Notes: generated from the sequence alone by a model not told the origin. A stretch of DNA of 64,000 nucleotides from Paenibacillus taichungensis (GCF_013359905.1 NZ_JABMCC010000108.1:219893-283892); one strand, 5' to 3'; positions 33,351 through 42,507 are shown, numbered from the stretch's first letter. Numbers and translations are program-made.

Positions 33351-34856
33351 TTACATCCGAACGACTGATTTCTCAGCCGTCAGCCCAAGCACCCGAGCGG
33401 TTGAAGCATGTACTTGGTTTAGAAGACTAAGATTGTCAACCAGTGATTCGCCATACGAAGGAACCATTTCCTTGATCTTTGGTTCCCAGGCATCCATATG
33501 CTGCGGGAAGCACTTCTGGAGAATCTCCAGCATCACGTGAACAGCAGTTGAAGCCCCCGGTGAAGCTCCGAGCAATGCTGCAATCGAGCCATCCGCCGCA
33601 GTAACTACCTCCGTGCCGAATTGAAGGGTTCCTTTGCCGCCTTGAGCCGTGTCCTTAATTACCTGCACACGCTGGCCCGCCAGTACCATATCCCAATCCT
33701 CGCTCTTGGCATCTGGAACAAAGTCACGCAATTCGGCCATGCGTTGTTCCTTGGATAACATGAGTTGTTGGATTAGGTATTTGGTTAGTGAAATTTCTTT
33801 GACGCCTGCCGCGAGCATCGTGAGCAAATTGTGCAGCTTCACGGACGTAATCAGATCGGCATTGGAGCCTGTTTTTAAGAATTTTGGCGAGAACCCGGCA
33901 AACGGTCCAAATAGCAGCGACTTCTGATTCTCAATAAATCGGGTATCCAAATGCGGAACAGACATTGGCGGAGCACCCACCGAAGCTTTTCCATATACTT
34001 TGGCATGATGCTGTTCCACGACTTTCGGATTTTTGCACACCATGAAGATGCCGCTAACCGGGAAACCGCCAATATGTTTACCTTCAGGAATGCCGGATTT
34101 TTGCAACAAATGTAAGCTGCCGCCCCCTGCCCCGATAAACACAAATTTCGCCGTATGGCGCTTGACTGCACCACTGCCCAGATCTTTCACTGTTAATTCC
34201 CAAGATCCATTGCTTGTGCGTTTCATATTCTTCACGCTATGTTGGTAGTGGATATCCACGTTTTGGCTCTTTAAGTGTTCCATTAGCATACGCGTTAAAG
34301 CACCAAAGTTAACGTCCGTACCGGAGTCAATTTTGGTGGCTGCAATCGGTTCATTGCCCATGCGGTTTTTCATCATCAGCGGAATCCATTCCGCCAGTTT
34401 TTTCTTATTATCCGAGAATTCCATGCCAACGAATAACGGATGTTTCGATAACGCTTCAAAGCGTCTTTTTAGAAACAGGACATTCTGCTCTCCATGTACA
34501 TAACTCAAATGAGGAAGCGGCATAATGAAGTCCCGTGGATTACGAATCAGATTGCTTTTGACGAGATAGGACCAAAATTGCCTTGAGATTTGAAAATGCT
34601 CATTCACCTTAATCGCTTTGCTAATATCTACGGATCCGTCTGGTCGTTCAACGGTATAGTTAAGTTCGCACAATGCTGAATGCCCGGTTCCGGCATTATT
34701 CCATTCGTTGGAGCTTTCCTCCCCCGCACTGGCGAGCTTCTCAAAAACCTTAATATTCCAGTCTGGTGCCAATTGTTTAAGCAAAGTTCCCAAAGTTGCA
34801 CTCATAATTCCGGCACCAATCAAGATAACATCTGTACTCGTTTGTCCCTGGCTCAT
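33351..34856 (-). CDS. mqo: Malate:quinone oxidoreductase
   Basis: This FAD-dependent peripheral membrane enzyme oxidises malate to oxaloacetate and passes electrons to the quinone pool, serving the TCA cycle and respiration. It has the dinucleotide-binding [18 protein letters not shown] (about 9-26), then the family-specific [23 protein letters not shown] block, [17 protein letters not shown], and a C-terminal [19 protein letters not shown]. At 501 residues the length is standard. ATG 34856 is the only sensible start. It is monocistronic with its own terminator. A 13-of-14 match to the CcpA cre consensus lies about 40 bases upstream, suggesting carbon control. Confidence 0.95.
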   Translation of the reverse strand: MSQGQTSTDVILIGAGIMSATLGTLLKQLAPDWNIKVFEKLASAGEESSNEWNNAGTGHSALCELNYTVERPDGSVDISKAIKVNEHFQISRQFWSYLVKSNLIRNPRDFIMPLPHLSYVHGEQNVLFLKRRFEALSKHPLFVGMEFSDNKKKLAEWIPLMMKNRMGNEPIAATKIDSGTDVNFGALTRMLMEHLKSQNVDIHYQHSVKNMKRTSNGSWELTVKDLGSGAVKRHTAKFVFIGAGGGSLHLLQKSGIPEGKHIGGFPVSGIFMVCKNPKVVEQHHAKVYGKASVGAPPMSVPHLDTRFIENQKSLLFGPFAGFSPKFLKTGSNADLITSVKLHNLLTMLAAGVKEISLTKYLIQQLMLSKEQRMAELRDFVPDAKSEDWDMVLAGQRVQVIKDTAQGGKGTLQFGTEVVTAADGSIAALLGASPGASTAVHVMLEILQKCFPQHMDAWEPKIKEMVPSYGESLVDNLSLLNQVHASTARVLGLTAEKSVVRM

Positions 34857-34892
34857 GTCTACCGTCCTTATATCCTATATTTGCCAAAAGGA

Positions 34893-34906
34893 TGTAAGCG
34901 TTATCG
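34893..34906 (-). promoter_or_regulatory. Candidate cre (CcpA) site upstream of mqo
   Basis: TGTAAGCGTTATCG matches TGWAANCGNTNWCA at all but the last base. The rest of the 34857-35099 region is AT-rich and carries no gene. Confidence 0.5.
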
Positions 34907-35097
34907 ATTTGGCATTGCAGCAAGCCCCATTCTTGAACAGGCCCGCCCCTTCTCTGAATGATATAACCTTGATCTAGTGTATCAATAATATGGGTCAATT
35001 TAAATATGCAATTTGAAGATATTTGCTATTCCATCAGTATACGCTAGTTTATGTCAGATAGATAACCCGGTTATAGGGCTGAAAGATTAATTTGTTC

Positions 35098-35140
35098 AAT
35101 AAAAAGAGACAATTCTGGTTGCTTTCCCTGAATTGTCTCT
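35098..35140 (-). terminator. Terminator of the toxin/immunity gene series
   Basis: On the minus strand AGAGACAATTC pairs with GAATTGTCTCT (35130-35140 with 35105-35115), followed by TTTTTATTG. Confidence 0.8.
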
Positions 35141-35208
35141 GAAAGTTGGGCGTGTTGGTACCTTTGCCTTTAATAATTAAAAAAAGATCAAGATGCTACT
35201 CTCCAATG

Positions 35209-35625
35209 TTATCCCTGATAAAGTTCTAATTTTTTCATGAAATTAGTCAATAATTCAGTATACTCTTCCTGATCCTCTTCGTCAGCCCATTCAATATTAG
35301 ACAGGTTTCTGTTAATATCCTGGAGCAAAGATGCAAGCTGTGATAATTCTTCAAATTGATTTAATTCAATCGAGTAGAGTATTTTTAATAAATGACCATC
35401 ATACATTTCCCCAGCAAGTGGATCACCTTTTAAAATTTCCAAAGCTTTTTTTATACCAAGATCCATAAAAACATTTTGAGCTAGCATTCTACTAACATCT
35501 TCTAATTCTATCTCATCTATTGTTTTATCGATAAGTCTGTTGTACCACTGATCCAAAGGATACTCAGATTCTTCGGTCTGAATATTTTGATTTAGTGCGT
35601 AAATCTCTTTAATTGGCTTGTTCAT
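35209..35625 (-). CDS. Immunity protein, CdiI_2-like
   Basis: This 138-residue acidic, helical protein has the block EYPLDQWYNRLIDKTIDEI followed by DVSRMLAQNVFMDLGIKKALEIL and DPLAGEMYDGHLLKIL. I recognise this as the contact-dependent-inhibition immunity family often labelled CdiI_2. These cytoplasmic proteins bind and neutralise a cognate toxin domain. It is the last gene of the same-strand series after the WXG100 toxin, so it may be an orphan or spare immunity gene against a competitor's toxin. ATG 35625 is the start. Codon use and AT content are higher than in the surrounding metabolic genes, consistent with an acquired block. Confidence 0.78.
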   Translation of the reverse strand: MNKPIKEIYALNQNIQTEESEYPLDQWYNRLIDKTIDEIELEDVSRMLAQNVFMDLGIKKALEILKGDPLAGEMYDGHLLKILYSIELNQFEELSQLASLLQDINRNLSNIEWADEEDQEEYTELLTNFMKKLELYQG

Positions 35626-35699
35626 TTATTCTAATCTCCCGCTGGCAGGATTAACTTATTATTCAAAGATAAACAAAAGGTTCAGCTCTATTTGTAATA

Positions 35700-36011
35700 T
35701 TAAATCATCTTCGGATCTTTATAGCACCAATCAGAGTCATAACTCATTGAATGTATCTTTTGTGTATCTTCCCAGGTGAAGACCCAATCGTAATCAGCCA
35801 CCGAACTTAAAACTGAGGCATGGAAATCCATGTTGTTCAGACTAAGATTATCAATATTACAGCTAGTCATATACGATTGTTCCAAACACCCACCAGATAA
35901 CTCATAATGTTGAAAATCAACTTCCCGTAATCGTAGCTTCTCACCTTCTTGACCACTAGTCTCTAACCACTTTTTTTGAAGCTCAAATTTAAGATCTAAC
36001 TCTTGTTTTAT
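35700..36011 (-). pseudogene. Pentapeptide-like immunity gene with ATA at the start position
   Basis: The frame 36011-35700 encodes about 103 residues: IKQELDLKFELQKKWLETSG, then REVDFQHYELSGG and a pentapeptide-like SCNIDNLSLNNMDFHASVL. It has no ATG, GTG or TTG before TTG 35885. At its expected beginning the bases are ATAA, where the stop of the upstream Imm7 gene (TAA) overlaps an ATA. Homologous layouts normally have ATGA, so one G-to-A change could have removed the start while keeping a stop. It may be a pseudogene, be translated weakly from ATA, or start at TTG 35885 (61 residues). Pentapeptide proteins are common toxin-island immunity genes; the exact family is not certain. Confidence 0.5.
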
Positions 36012-36343
36012 GGCTCTTCATCCTCTATGTTAGGTATGAATGGGGAGAGAAACGGATCATCACTATCTCTTACATAAAGAATTCCATAGGAGCCCGGAGC
36101 TATTTCGCCTACCTTTTTCAACACTTCAGCGGGATCATACTTTGATACAGGTTTGCGATTATCTAGGCCCGCTATCCATAGTTGAAAGTCACCATTAACT
36201 GCTCTCAAGTCCAAAACACCCGCAGGCCAATTTAGCTCCTCTACATATTTACGCAGATGTTGAATAACTAAACCATAGTGATACTCATCGTCTTCAAACG
36301 ACGCACTTTCTCTAATGGTTGCCCAGCCATGATATTCATACAT
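36008..36343 (-). CDS. Immunity protein 7 (Imm7) family
   Basis: This 111-residue protein opens MYEYHGWATIRES, the hallmark of the Imm7 family, followed by a small alpha/beta domain with GVLDLRAVNGDFQLWIAG and GSYGILYVRD. Imm7 proteins protect against polymorphic toxins. ATG 36343 is preferred on the family start; the longer frame from 36364 has no better Shine-Dalgarno. It lies downstream of the toxin and another putative immunity gene on the same strand. Its end overlaps the ATA-start frame. The cognate toxin domain is not known. Confidence 0.78.
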   Translation of the reverse strand: MYEYHGWATIRESASFEDDEYHYGLVIQHLRKYVEELNWPAGVLDLRAVNGDFQLWIAGLDNRKPVSKYDPAEVLKKVGEIAPGSYGILYVRDSDDPFLSPFIPNIEDEEP

Positions 36344-36405
36344 AATCTTTTCACAACCCCTCATCGGTATCTATGTGGGTTAGTTGACTATAAAAGTCAT
36401 TATCT

Positions 36406-36822
36406 TTAATCTGTTCTTTCAATAATCGCTTTAAAGGGAGCATGTCCTGTTTCAACATTTCTCAACAAAGTAGGCTTTCTAAACCTTAGACTACACTGTA
36501 ATTTAAAGATCGCTGTTGCTTCATCTAAACCTATAAAGATTACATTAATCCATATAGGCACCATTGGCTCTAAACCGCAAAGAACATTCACCGTATTGAT
36601 TAACGGTAACTGCTTTCCTCCTATATTATCCTCACTCAAAATATTCAATCGCATCATATCATCTGCACTATTCAAAGGCTTATCCTTTTCCCTAACAGGC
36701 TCGATAATGAATCTATATTCATTAGATGTTAACCCAATTTCATTCGAAATTTCTTGAATTGTCTTTAATAAATTTTCTTTGAATATTTCTTTATTCATCT
36801 GTTTTATCTGTTCCAAAGTCAT
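36406..36822 (-). CDS. Putative cognate immunity protein
   Basis: I do not recognise a family. The 138-residue protein has an N-terminal amphipathic helix (QIKQMNKEIFKENLLKTI) and a predicted beta-rich second half (PIWINVIFIGLDEATAIFKL). It begins 2 bases after the toxin stop, so it is translationally linked to the toxin. In WXG100/LXG loci the immediate downstream gene is nearly always the cognate immunity gene; that position is the main basis for the call. ATG 36822 has AAGTAGGA upstream. It is soluble, so it would act in the cytoplasm. Confidence 0.6.
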   Translation of the reverse strand: MTLEQIKQMNKEIFKENLLKTIQEISNEIGLTSNEYRFIIEPVREKDKPLNSADDMMRLNILSEDNIGGKQLPLINTVNVLCGLEPMVPIWINVIFIGLDEATAIFKLQCSLRFRKPTLLRNVETGHAPFKAIIERTD

Positions 36823-36824
36823 TC

Positions 36825-38027
36825 CTACTTCCCTGAAATTTTCGTACTTGAGACTTTAACAAGTTCATTGGTATTAACATATCCTGAAGGAGTTGTATCT
36901 ATAGAGAATATTTCTAACCATGCATTTTTGGTTTTTACCCCAGCCTGTTCCAGAATTTGTGGAAATGCTCTTGTTTGTTCAACTGAGGGCGTGTAATGTC
37001 CAGATAAGTTAGTGATTCTTCTAACCTGTCCATCCGCATTTATCTTTAGCTTCCCTGCTGCTTGAACAGACTCACCATTTGCTAGAAAAGAATGACCTCT
37101 TCCTATATGAAGTTTGTTTTTCATGTCTACAACAAAATCCATCTCATTAAGTCCATTTACATCTTTCAGTCTTCCGCTCTCTATACTAAAGGTGAACTCT
37201 TTCCCAGCTTGAGCATCATCAGGAAACCTATTATTGATTTTTTGTGATGATACTATATTTCTCGGGCTCTTACCACCTGTACTTGCAGCCTCAATATTCT
37301 GCTTAATCTTCGCCACTGCGGGATTAGAAGATGGCAATCGATAAGGCCCTTTACCACCGGGCATACTCCCACGAACCATCTGAATCGCCATGAATATCTG
37401 ACTAAATTTCAGAGAGGTCACCATCATCTGAGCATACTTATCTGATACAGGCTCTCCTGTCGTAGGATGAATCCCCATCTCAAACGCCTTGATCTGTAAC
37501 GCAAATATATCATCCCCAGGTGGTTCAACCTTCACACCTTCCATGCGATTAACATCCAGATGTCCATGATCCTTCTCATACGCCTGAAGGGCAGCCTGAT
37601 CCGCATCACCATCCTCGTTGACAGGCATCCACACCCACTTTCCAAACATATTGATTCGTGCCATCCGATATCCCTTATCACCCGAGCTTGAATCACCTGC
37701 TGAATTGGTCATGATTGCTGCGGCACCGACTGCTCCAGTTGCACCACCCAGACTTACCAACTGAGCATCTGCATCCTGGAAGCGCGTAGCGATGTCCTTC
37801 AATTCCTTGGATGTATTCACCATACTCTCCAGCGCTTTATCCAGTATAGGGCGTGATTGCTCAAACTCATAGTAAAACCGCTCCTGCATCGCACCCATCC
37901 ACATCATCTGAATGAACATGATCTGTCTCGTCAGATCACCACGTATACTCTCCAACTGTTGTCTGGCTTGATCCACCTGATTCGATACGTGATGCAGTTG
38001 TTCAGGGGTAACTTTGATTGTACTCAT
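36825..38027 (-). CDS. WXG100 polymorphic toxin (type VII secreted)
   Basis: This 400-residue toxin has three parts. Residues 1-95 form a WXG100 helical hairpin (Trp43-Met-Gly45 in IQMMWMGAMQERFYYEFEQS), the export signal for the type VII (ESX/Yuk) apparatus. A middle segment (about 110-230) carries a pre-toxin region with GIHPTTGEPVSDKYAQM and SMPGGKGPYRLPSS. The C-terminal domain (about 265-400) has HIGRGHSFLANGE, AAGKLKINADG and NLSGHYTPS, a histidine-rich arrangement I recall in toxin tips but cannot name. Export is by contact or secretion into competitors. No secretion-machinery gene lies in the window. The ATG 38027 has GGAG upstream. Four immunity-type frames follow on the same strand. 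Confidence 0.8.
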   Translation of the reverse strand: MSTIKVTPEQLHHVSNQVDQARQQLESIRGDLTRQIMFIQMMWMGAMQERFYYEFEQSRPILDKALESMVNTSKELKDIATRFQDADAQLVSLGGATGAVGAAAIMTNSAGDSSSGDKGYRMARINMFGKWVWMPVNEDGDADQAALQAYEKDHGHLDVNRMEGVKVEPPGDDIFALQIKAFEMGIHPTTGEPVSDKYAQMMVTSLKFSQIFMAIQMVRGSMPGGKGPYRLPSSNPAVAKIKQNIEAASTGGKSPRNIVSSQKINNRFPDDAQAGKEFTFSIESGRLKDVNGLNEMDFVVDMKNKLHIGRGHSFLANGESVQAAGKLKINADGQVRRITNLSGHYTPSVEQTRAFPQILEQAGVKTKNAWLEIFSIDTTPSGYVNTNELVKVSSTKISGK

Positions 38028-38205
38028 ACGTTTCTCCGCTCATTTAATATATGATTAACCTATGTTAGCAGAAGTTTTTAATACAGACCATCCGGCTAAC
38101 ATCCTGATTTGACCATTTTAAAACAGATGCTGTACCCCTCATCGGTGCTATGGTCCTATATGCCTTTACCCATTTCAAAGCACTTATCACCAGCAAATAA
38201 TCCCC

Positions 38206-39009
38206 TTACCCTATCTCCTCCAAAAACGCCCGATACCGCCCAACCTGCTCCTCCGTCGCACATTCCCGCAACGATTCCAATAGGGCCACGCATTTTTTGA
38301 AATACCGATTCATCTCAAGCTCATCTGCTAATCTGAGTGCCTGCAAAATGAACTCCACCGCTTTCTTTTGCCTTCCCATGCATTGTTCGTATAAAGCCCG
38401 GTGATAACAGTAATGGTACATATTTCCTTTTTTTGAAGAATCTATTTGTCTGCCGACAACCTGATCCTGACTCGCAAACATATGTAAAACTCGATCAATC
38501 TGCCAACGATACCGAACCGCCGCCTCCACAATCGTTCTCAGTCCTGCTATACATTCCTCTGGATGCTCTAGCAGAATATTCACATACTCCTCCAGCATCT
38601 CTGCGTGCCCCACTTCAATCTCCAACGCATACCGATTCACCTGGGCTCGATGCCTAAACTCCTGCACTACCTGCATTCCCGCCTCATCCAGCTCTTCTAT
38701 CCATGCTAGTTCTGCATACCGGATGATACACGCCCGCGCTTGATCCACCTGCCCCATCTTCTGGTGAGCCACGCCCCGCATTTGGAGACTGAACCCGTGA
38801 TAATAGATCAACGGACGCTCGGTATGAATATAGGGTAAAGGTAACCCCTTGGTTCGATGCTCCTGTCGCTCTTCATGGATGCACTGCACACACTGGTACA
38901 ACATGTCCGCCCTCTCCATCACTTTGCTCCAATTTTCAAAAGCATAAGCCATGTCCAACATTTCAACAATGATGTCCGGTTTAAGTGATTTCAAGATAGA
39001 AGTTCGCAA
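38206..39009 (-). CDS. TPR-type helical protein, regulator-like without HTH
   Basis: This 267-residue all-helical protein has repeated pairs such as ERPLIYYHGFSLQMRGVAHQKMGQVDQARACI and RQKKAVEFILQALRLADELE. The layout resembles the TPR sensor domain of RRNPP regulators (Rap, PlcR, NprR), but no HTH is present in this frame. The start is TTG 39009 after AAGGAGGAATCCCTT. It is divergent from an XRE-type HTH gene 165 bases away, so the pair may be a split sensor and DNA-binding system; this is inference. It lies 178 bases upstream of the toxin gene on the same strand and could influence it. Confidence 0.65.
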   Translation of the reverse strand: MRTSILKSLKPDIIVEMLDMAYAFENWSKVMERADMLYQCVQCIHEERQEHRTKGLPLPYIHTERPLIYYHGFSLQMRGVAHQKMGQVDQARACIIRYAELAWIEELDEAGMQVVQEFRHRAQVNRYALEIEVGHAEMLEEYVNILLEHPEECIAGLRTIVEAAVRYRWQIDRVLHMFASQDQVVGRQIDSSKKGNMYHYCYHRALYEQCMGRQKKAVEFILQALRLADELEMNRYFKKCVALLESLRECATEEQVGRYRAFLEEIG

Positions 39010-39081
39010 AAGGGATTCCTCCTTAATTATCCATTATCAAATAATTGTATAGTTAAATCAAAAGAAGATCAATATAAATTG

Positions 39082-39095
39082 TACTTATAAGTACT
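39082..39095. promoter_or_regulatory. Perfect palindrome, candidate XRE operator
   Basis: GTACTTATAAGTAC is a perfect 14-base palindrome in the divergent gap between the TPR and XRE genes, 79 bases before the XRE start. Confidence 0.5.
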
Positions 39096-39174
39096 ATTAT
39101 ATTCACAATCAATTTGTATCTGTTAGTCTGTAACGATTCTATAACCTCTTCTAACCTTAAGTGGAGGTGATCAT

Positions 39175-39522
39175 ATGAATTTACCAGAAAGTGTAGGGAA
39201 TCGAATACGCGAGTTAAGAAAGGCCAAGGGTTGGACTCAAGAACAACTAGCAGAAGCAGCAGGTCTTCATTACAGCTATATTGGTGGGGTTGAACGGGGA
39301 GATCGAAATATTTCTCTGGAGACTCTAGAAAAAATAATAAATGGATTTCAGGTTCCGGCTGAAGAAATCTTCAAATTCAACGAAGAATCCGAGTACAAAA
39401 GAGCTTTGGATGAACATATAACATTAATAAGTGGTAAAAGCGCAGATGAAATCGCATCATTAACGAAAATCAATAAAGAGATTCTGAATACTATAGAAAA
39501 GCTACAAAAAAGCTCTGATTAA
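39175..39522 (+). CDS. XRE-family transcriptional regulator
   Basis: This 115-residue protein has a Cro/CI-type helix-turn-helix (RIRELRKAKGWTQEQLAEAAGLHYSYIGGVERG, about 9-41; NISLETLEKIINGF). The short helical tail could dimerise. It binds DNA and likely the palindrome at 39082-39095. ATG 39175 follows GGAGGTGATCAT, an excellent Shine-Dalgarno. It is divergent from the TPR protein and followed by a bidirectional terminator. Its role is unknown, possibly control of the TPR gene and the toxin series beyond it. Confidence 0.85.
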   Translation: MNLPESVGNRIRELRKAKGWTQEQLAEAAGLHYSYIGGVERGDRNISLETLEKIINGFQVPAEEIFKFNEESEYKRALDEHITLISGKSADEIASLTKINKEILNTIEKLQKSSD

Positions 39523-39541
39523 ACACATCAGCATCGAAATC

Positions 39542-39573
39542 AAAAAGAGTGGAGTAACCCTCACACTCTTTTT
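39542..39573. terminator. Bidirectional terminator of XRE and GGDEF genes
   Basis: AAAAAGAGTG (39542-39551) pairs with CACTCTTTTT (39564-39573), with A and T runs on both sides. Confidence 0.75.
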
Positions 39574-39586
39574 TAATTTCATGAAT

Positions 39587-41281
39587 CTACAAAACCACCC
39601 GCTCAAACTCCGCAAATTCAATCCGATTACGCCCATTCTGCTTCGCCTGATACAATGCCTTATCTACCGCAGCGAACAGCTGAATCAGATACCCCTCCGG
39701 ATTGTCCGGTACATGCTCCAATTCAAAATCCTCAATCGATAGAATGCCTATACTAATCGTAATGGACACCTGTTCAATCTCGTGATCCACTACTATGAGG
39801 TTTGATTCCACAGCTAATCTTACGCGCTCCGCGATTTGGTTCGCCAAATCATGCTCTGTGTGTGGAAGGTAGATCATAAATTCCTCCCCGCCATATCGCG
39901 TTAGAATATCGGTACTCCGGATGGATTCTTTGACAGCTTGAGCCGTGCGATGCAGCACTTCATCGCCGATGACATGTCCGTAGCGATCATTGATCGCTTT
40001 GAAGTAATCAATATCCAGCAGTATGAGTGAAAACGGCGTTTTATATTGAATGTTGGTGATGACCTCGTGATTCAGATGTTGGGTCAGATAACGACGGTTA
40101 TAGCAGTTGGTTAGACTGTCCGTCAGGGCGAGTTCTTCCAGCTTGCGATTGGCCTCGGACAACTCCAGACGAATGCGATCCAGGGCATGATTACGCTCCT
40201 GAAGCGTCTCGTTCTGCCGATTCATTTCTTTAACATAGAAGCGCTCTTGAGAGACATCCTGGAACGTAAGGATATGTCCAATAGGCGCGCGAGCAGCATC
40301 AACAATGGGAGACGCTTGGAGGATATAATGACGGATGTCATCCCGCCCCACGAGTACTTCAATTTGAGACAAGGTATTGTCCTTTTGCTTATACTCGTCC
40401 AGAAACTTCTGGCGGCTGCCCTCTACACGAACAGAACCCAGAAATGCCTCCATATCAAAAGAATCCCCCACATGCAGATCCATGAAGGATCGGGAGGCTT
40501 TGTTCAATTCAATAATCATCTCATTCTCATCCAGTACAAGGATGCCGTAAGGAATGGTATTGATCACATCCTCATGGGCGATGGAAACCAGATCGAACAC
40601 ATTGTACCTTTTAATGACATAGACGAAGAAAAGGTCGGACACGAAAATCCCCAGCGAAGTCAGTCCGGGAATAATGAACGGTAAATACGCTCTTAGAACC
40701 ACATTAAGCAGAGCGTCGATTGTTGCAAAAGCAGCCAGCACGAATATGCCCCAGAGCGTAACTTTCACCTGATTTTTAATCATGGAGGACGTTCGAGAAG
40801 AATAAAGTGCCCGGAACAAAATAAAGAGGGACGTTACAAAGTAACTCACGAGTATAGCCATGACAACCCAGAACCAGTGTCCATATTCCCGCTCGATATA
40901 ACCGCCTTCCAGCGGAGTTACAAACCAGCCCCACGGGTTCAGGATCACGCCAACCGCTCCAATAACCGCAGGGATGAACAATAGGAAGGATTTTTTTTGG
41001 CCTAATCGCTCCGCTTCACCCGTAATGAAGATCGTAAGCAGCAGCCAACCACTCCCTAGTAAGGAAACGGCGACAAAAGATAACGTAACATAGAACAACT
41101 GCAAGCCGGGGTCCTTCGTCAACGTACTCGCAAATTGACAGAATGGCCAGAGCATCATCAACCCATGAAACAAAAAGTAAACCTTATGTAAGTTCGTAAT
41201 TCTAACCGTTGCAAAAACATATACGTATACACCAAACAATAGGACGAATAGAAAGAGATCATACCATACTAATGGGCTCAC
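39587..41281 (-). CDS. Diguanylate cyclase (7TM-PAS-GGDEF)
   Basis: This membrane-bound enzyme makes cyclic di-GMP from two GTP. Seven N-terminal transmembrane helices (about 5-215) form a histidine-kinase-N-type sensor module. A PAS domain (about 225-345) follows, then a coiled segment (ERNHALDRIRLELSEANRK) and a GGDEF domain (about 390-564). The active site reads GGEEF and is preceded at five residues by RSTD, the intact inhibitory I-site, so product feedback is likely. GTG 41281 is preferred: AAAAGGAGA lies 6-7 bases upstream, whereas the TTG frame from 41308 starts before it. It is monocistronic. The signal is unknown. Confidence 0.88.
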   Translation of the reverse strand: MSPLVWYDLFLFVLLFGVYVYVFATVRITNLHKVYFLFHGLMMLWPFCQFASTLTKDPGLQLFYVTLSFVAVSLLGSGWLLLTIFITGEAERLGQKKSFLLFIPAVIGAVGVILNPWGWFVTPLEGGYIEREYGHWFWVVMAILVSYFVTSLFILFRALYSSRTSSMIKNQVKVTLWGIFVLAAFATIDALLNVVLRAYLPFIIPGLTSLGIFVSDLFFVYVIKRYNVFDLVSIAHEDVINTIPYGILVLDENEMIIELNKASRSFMDLHVGDSFDMEAFLGSVRVEGSRQKFLDEYKQKDNTLSQIEVLVGRDDIRHYILQASPIVDAARAPIGHILTFQDVSQERFYVKEMNRQNETLQERNHALDRIRLELSEANRKLEELALTDSLTNCYNRRYLTQHLNHEVITNIQYKTPFSLILLDIDYFKAINDRYGHVIGDEVLHRTAQAVKESIRSTDILTRYGGEEFMIYLPHTEHDLANQIAERVRLAVESNLIVVDHEIEQVSITISIGILSIEDFELEHVPDNPEGYLIQLFAAVDKALYQAKQNGRNRIEFAEFERVVL

Positions 41282-41613
41282 GAATCTTCTCCTTTTTGCA
41301 TGCGACAACGAAGATAGTATTGAATTAGGGTATTCCTTAACGCTATATGAACCTTCGATAAACCTATAAAAGATATTCCTATATTATTGCTATTGGTTAA
41401 TTTAACCACATCTTATCACACCGCTAATGGGGTGAGTAGCCCATACAATGGCAAACCAACCAACCTCTGATTGAATTTTGCGCAATTTTTGCGTTTTTGT
41501 GAATGAAATTGAACGTTTGGATGTAAACCGGGGGGGAAAGAAGACCTTGTTAGCTGTCGTAAGAGGCAAGTAGGTACATATGTAGAGCCCTCCGTCACCG
41601 GACGGCCCTCTCC

Positions 41614-42387
41614 TCATTCGTATACAGAAGCCAAAGGCAAATTGTCTGAGAACAAATCCGGATTATCTTGGAGCATGCTCGTGATTACTTCCGTCAACAA
41701 GGCTGCATCACACACTCTGACAACCGCATTGCCAAGCATCCCCTTACGCATCGCACCTTTACGTTCTAGAACGTCATCTACTTTCCAAAAATGCTCCGAC
41801 CACGACAATCCGCAATGTCTCCGGGAAGGCACCGAAATTTCGGTTCCATCAGGTAAAACCGTTTTTAACATCTCACGCCCGTCCGTTAATCTGCCCGGGA
41901 TGTCGACCCATTCTTCGATACCATGGATAAACGTGTTCCGTTTCAGATCAACGCCGACCAACAAGATGGTTGCCTTCCGATCAAGCAGCTTGCCCCAGGC
42001 TGAGCCTCGTGCGCATGGTGTATCGAAAAGATGATCGTCCTTCGTAAATGCTTCGGCGTCGTGTCCCAGAGCGGCTACCGAATGTGTAGGGTGCCAAGAA
42101 CGTACTACTTCAGGTCGTTTGCGAAATAGTTCTGGAAGAATACCGACGCAGCATGGCGAAGATTCCACGTGGAACATCGGATTGTCCGCATTGATCGTGG
42201 ACCATGTATGGGTTGGCAATACCAGCAGTCCGTCCTTCATATACTCGGTCAATGCATCCAACACCGTATCCGCACCGCCTTCGACTTCGCCCATACTTTT
42301 CATGGAAGAGTGAACGAGCAGCGTCCCTTGATCGTCAATGCCAAGCTGGCGCAGTTGGTGGAGCAAACTTTCTTGGGTATGTATCAT
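41614..42387 (-). CDS. AAC(3)-family aminoglycoside N-acetyltransferase
   Basis: This 257-residue acetyl-CoA-dependent enzyme is of the antibiotic_NAT type. Family blocks are GTLLVHSSMKSMG at the N-terminus, LPTHTWSTINADNP, RSWHPTHSVAALG with the catalytic His, and TPCARGSAWGKLL. Members acetylate the 3-amino group of 2-deoxystreptamine drugs; many chromosomal ones (YokD-like) have other or unknown substrates. ATG 42387 has AAAGGAGG upstream. An extended -10 promoter lies 24 bases further. The 41282-41613 gap holds the GGDEF promoter region, a G-run and a weak hairpin near 41584-41608; nothing else is seen. Confidence 0.85.
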   Translation of the reverse strand: MIHTQESLLHQLRQLGIDDQGTLLVHSSMKSMGEVEGGADTVLDALTEYMKDGLLVLPTHTWSTINADNPMFHVESSPCCVGILPELFRKRPEVVRSWHPTHSVAALGHDAEAFTKDDHLFDTPCARGSAWGKLLDRKATILLVGVDLKRNTFIHGIEEWVDIPGRLTDGREMLKTVLPDGTEISVPSRRHCGLSWSEHFWKVDDVLERKGAMRKGMLGNAVVRVCDAALLTEVITSMLQDNPDLFSDNLPLASVYE

Positions 42388-42410
42388 GAATAGATAACCT
42401 CCTTTGGGCT

Positions 42411-42419
42411 ATTATAGCA
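42411..42419 (-). promoter_or_regulatory. Extended -10 promoter of the AAC(3) gene
   Basis: The minus strand reads TGCTATAAT, a perfect TGnTATAAT element, 24 bases before the start codon. No good -35 is visible. Confidence 0.55.
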
Positions 42420-42507
42420 AAATAGAGCGTAGACGACGGTACTAACGTTATCCTTTGTATTGGAGAGAGCACAAGATCCGTTTCAGGCCATACACCATGC
42501 GCCTCAT

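Noticed and set aside
36008..36364. Longer N-terminus for the Imm7 protein
   Set aside because: The family begins at MYEYHGW, and the upstream ATG has no better ribosome-binding site.
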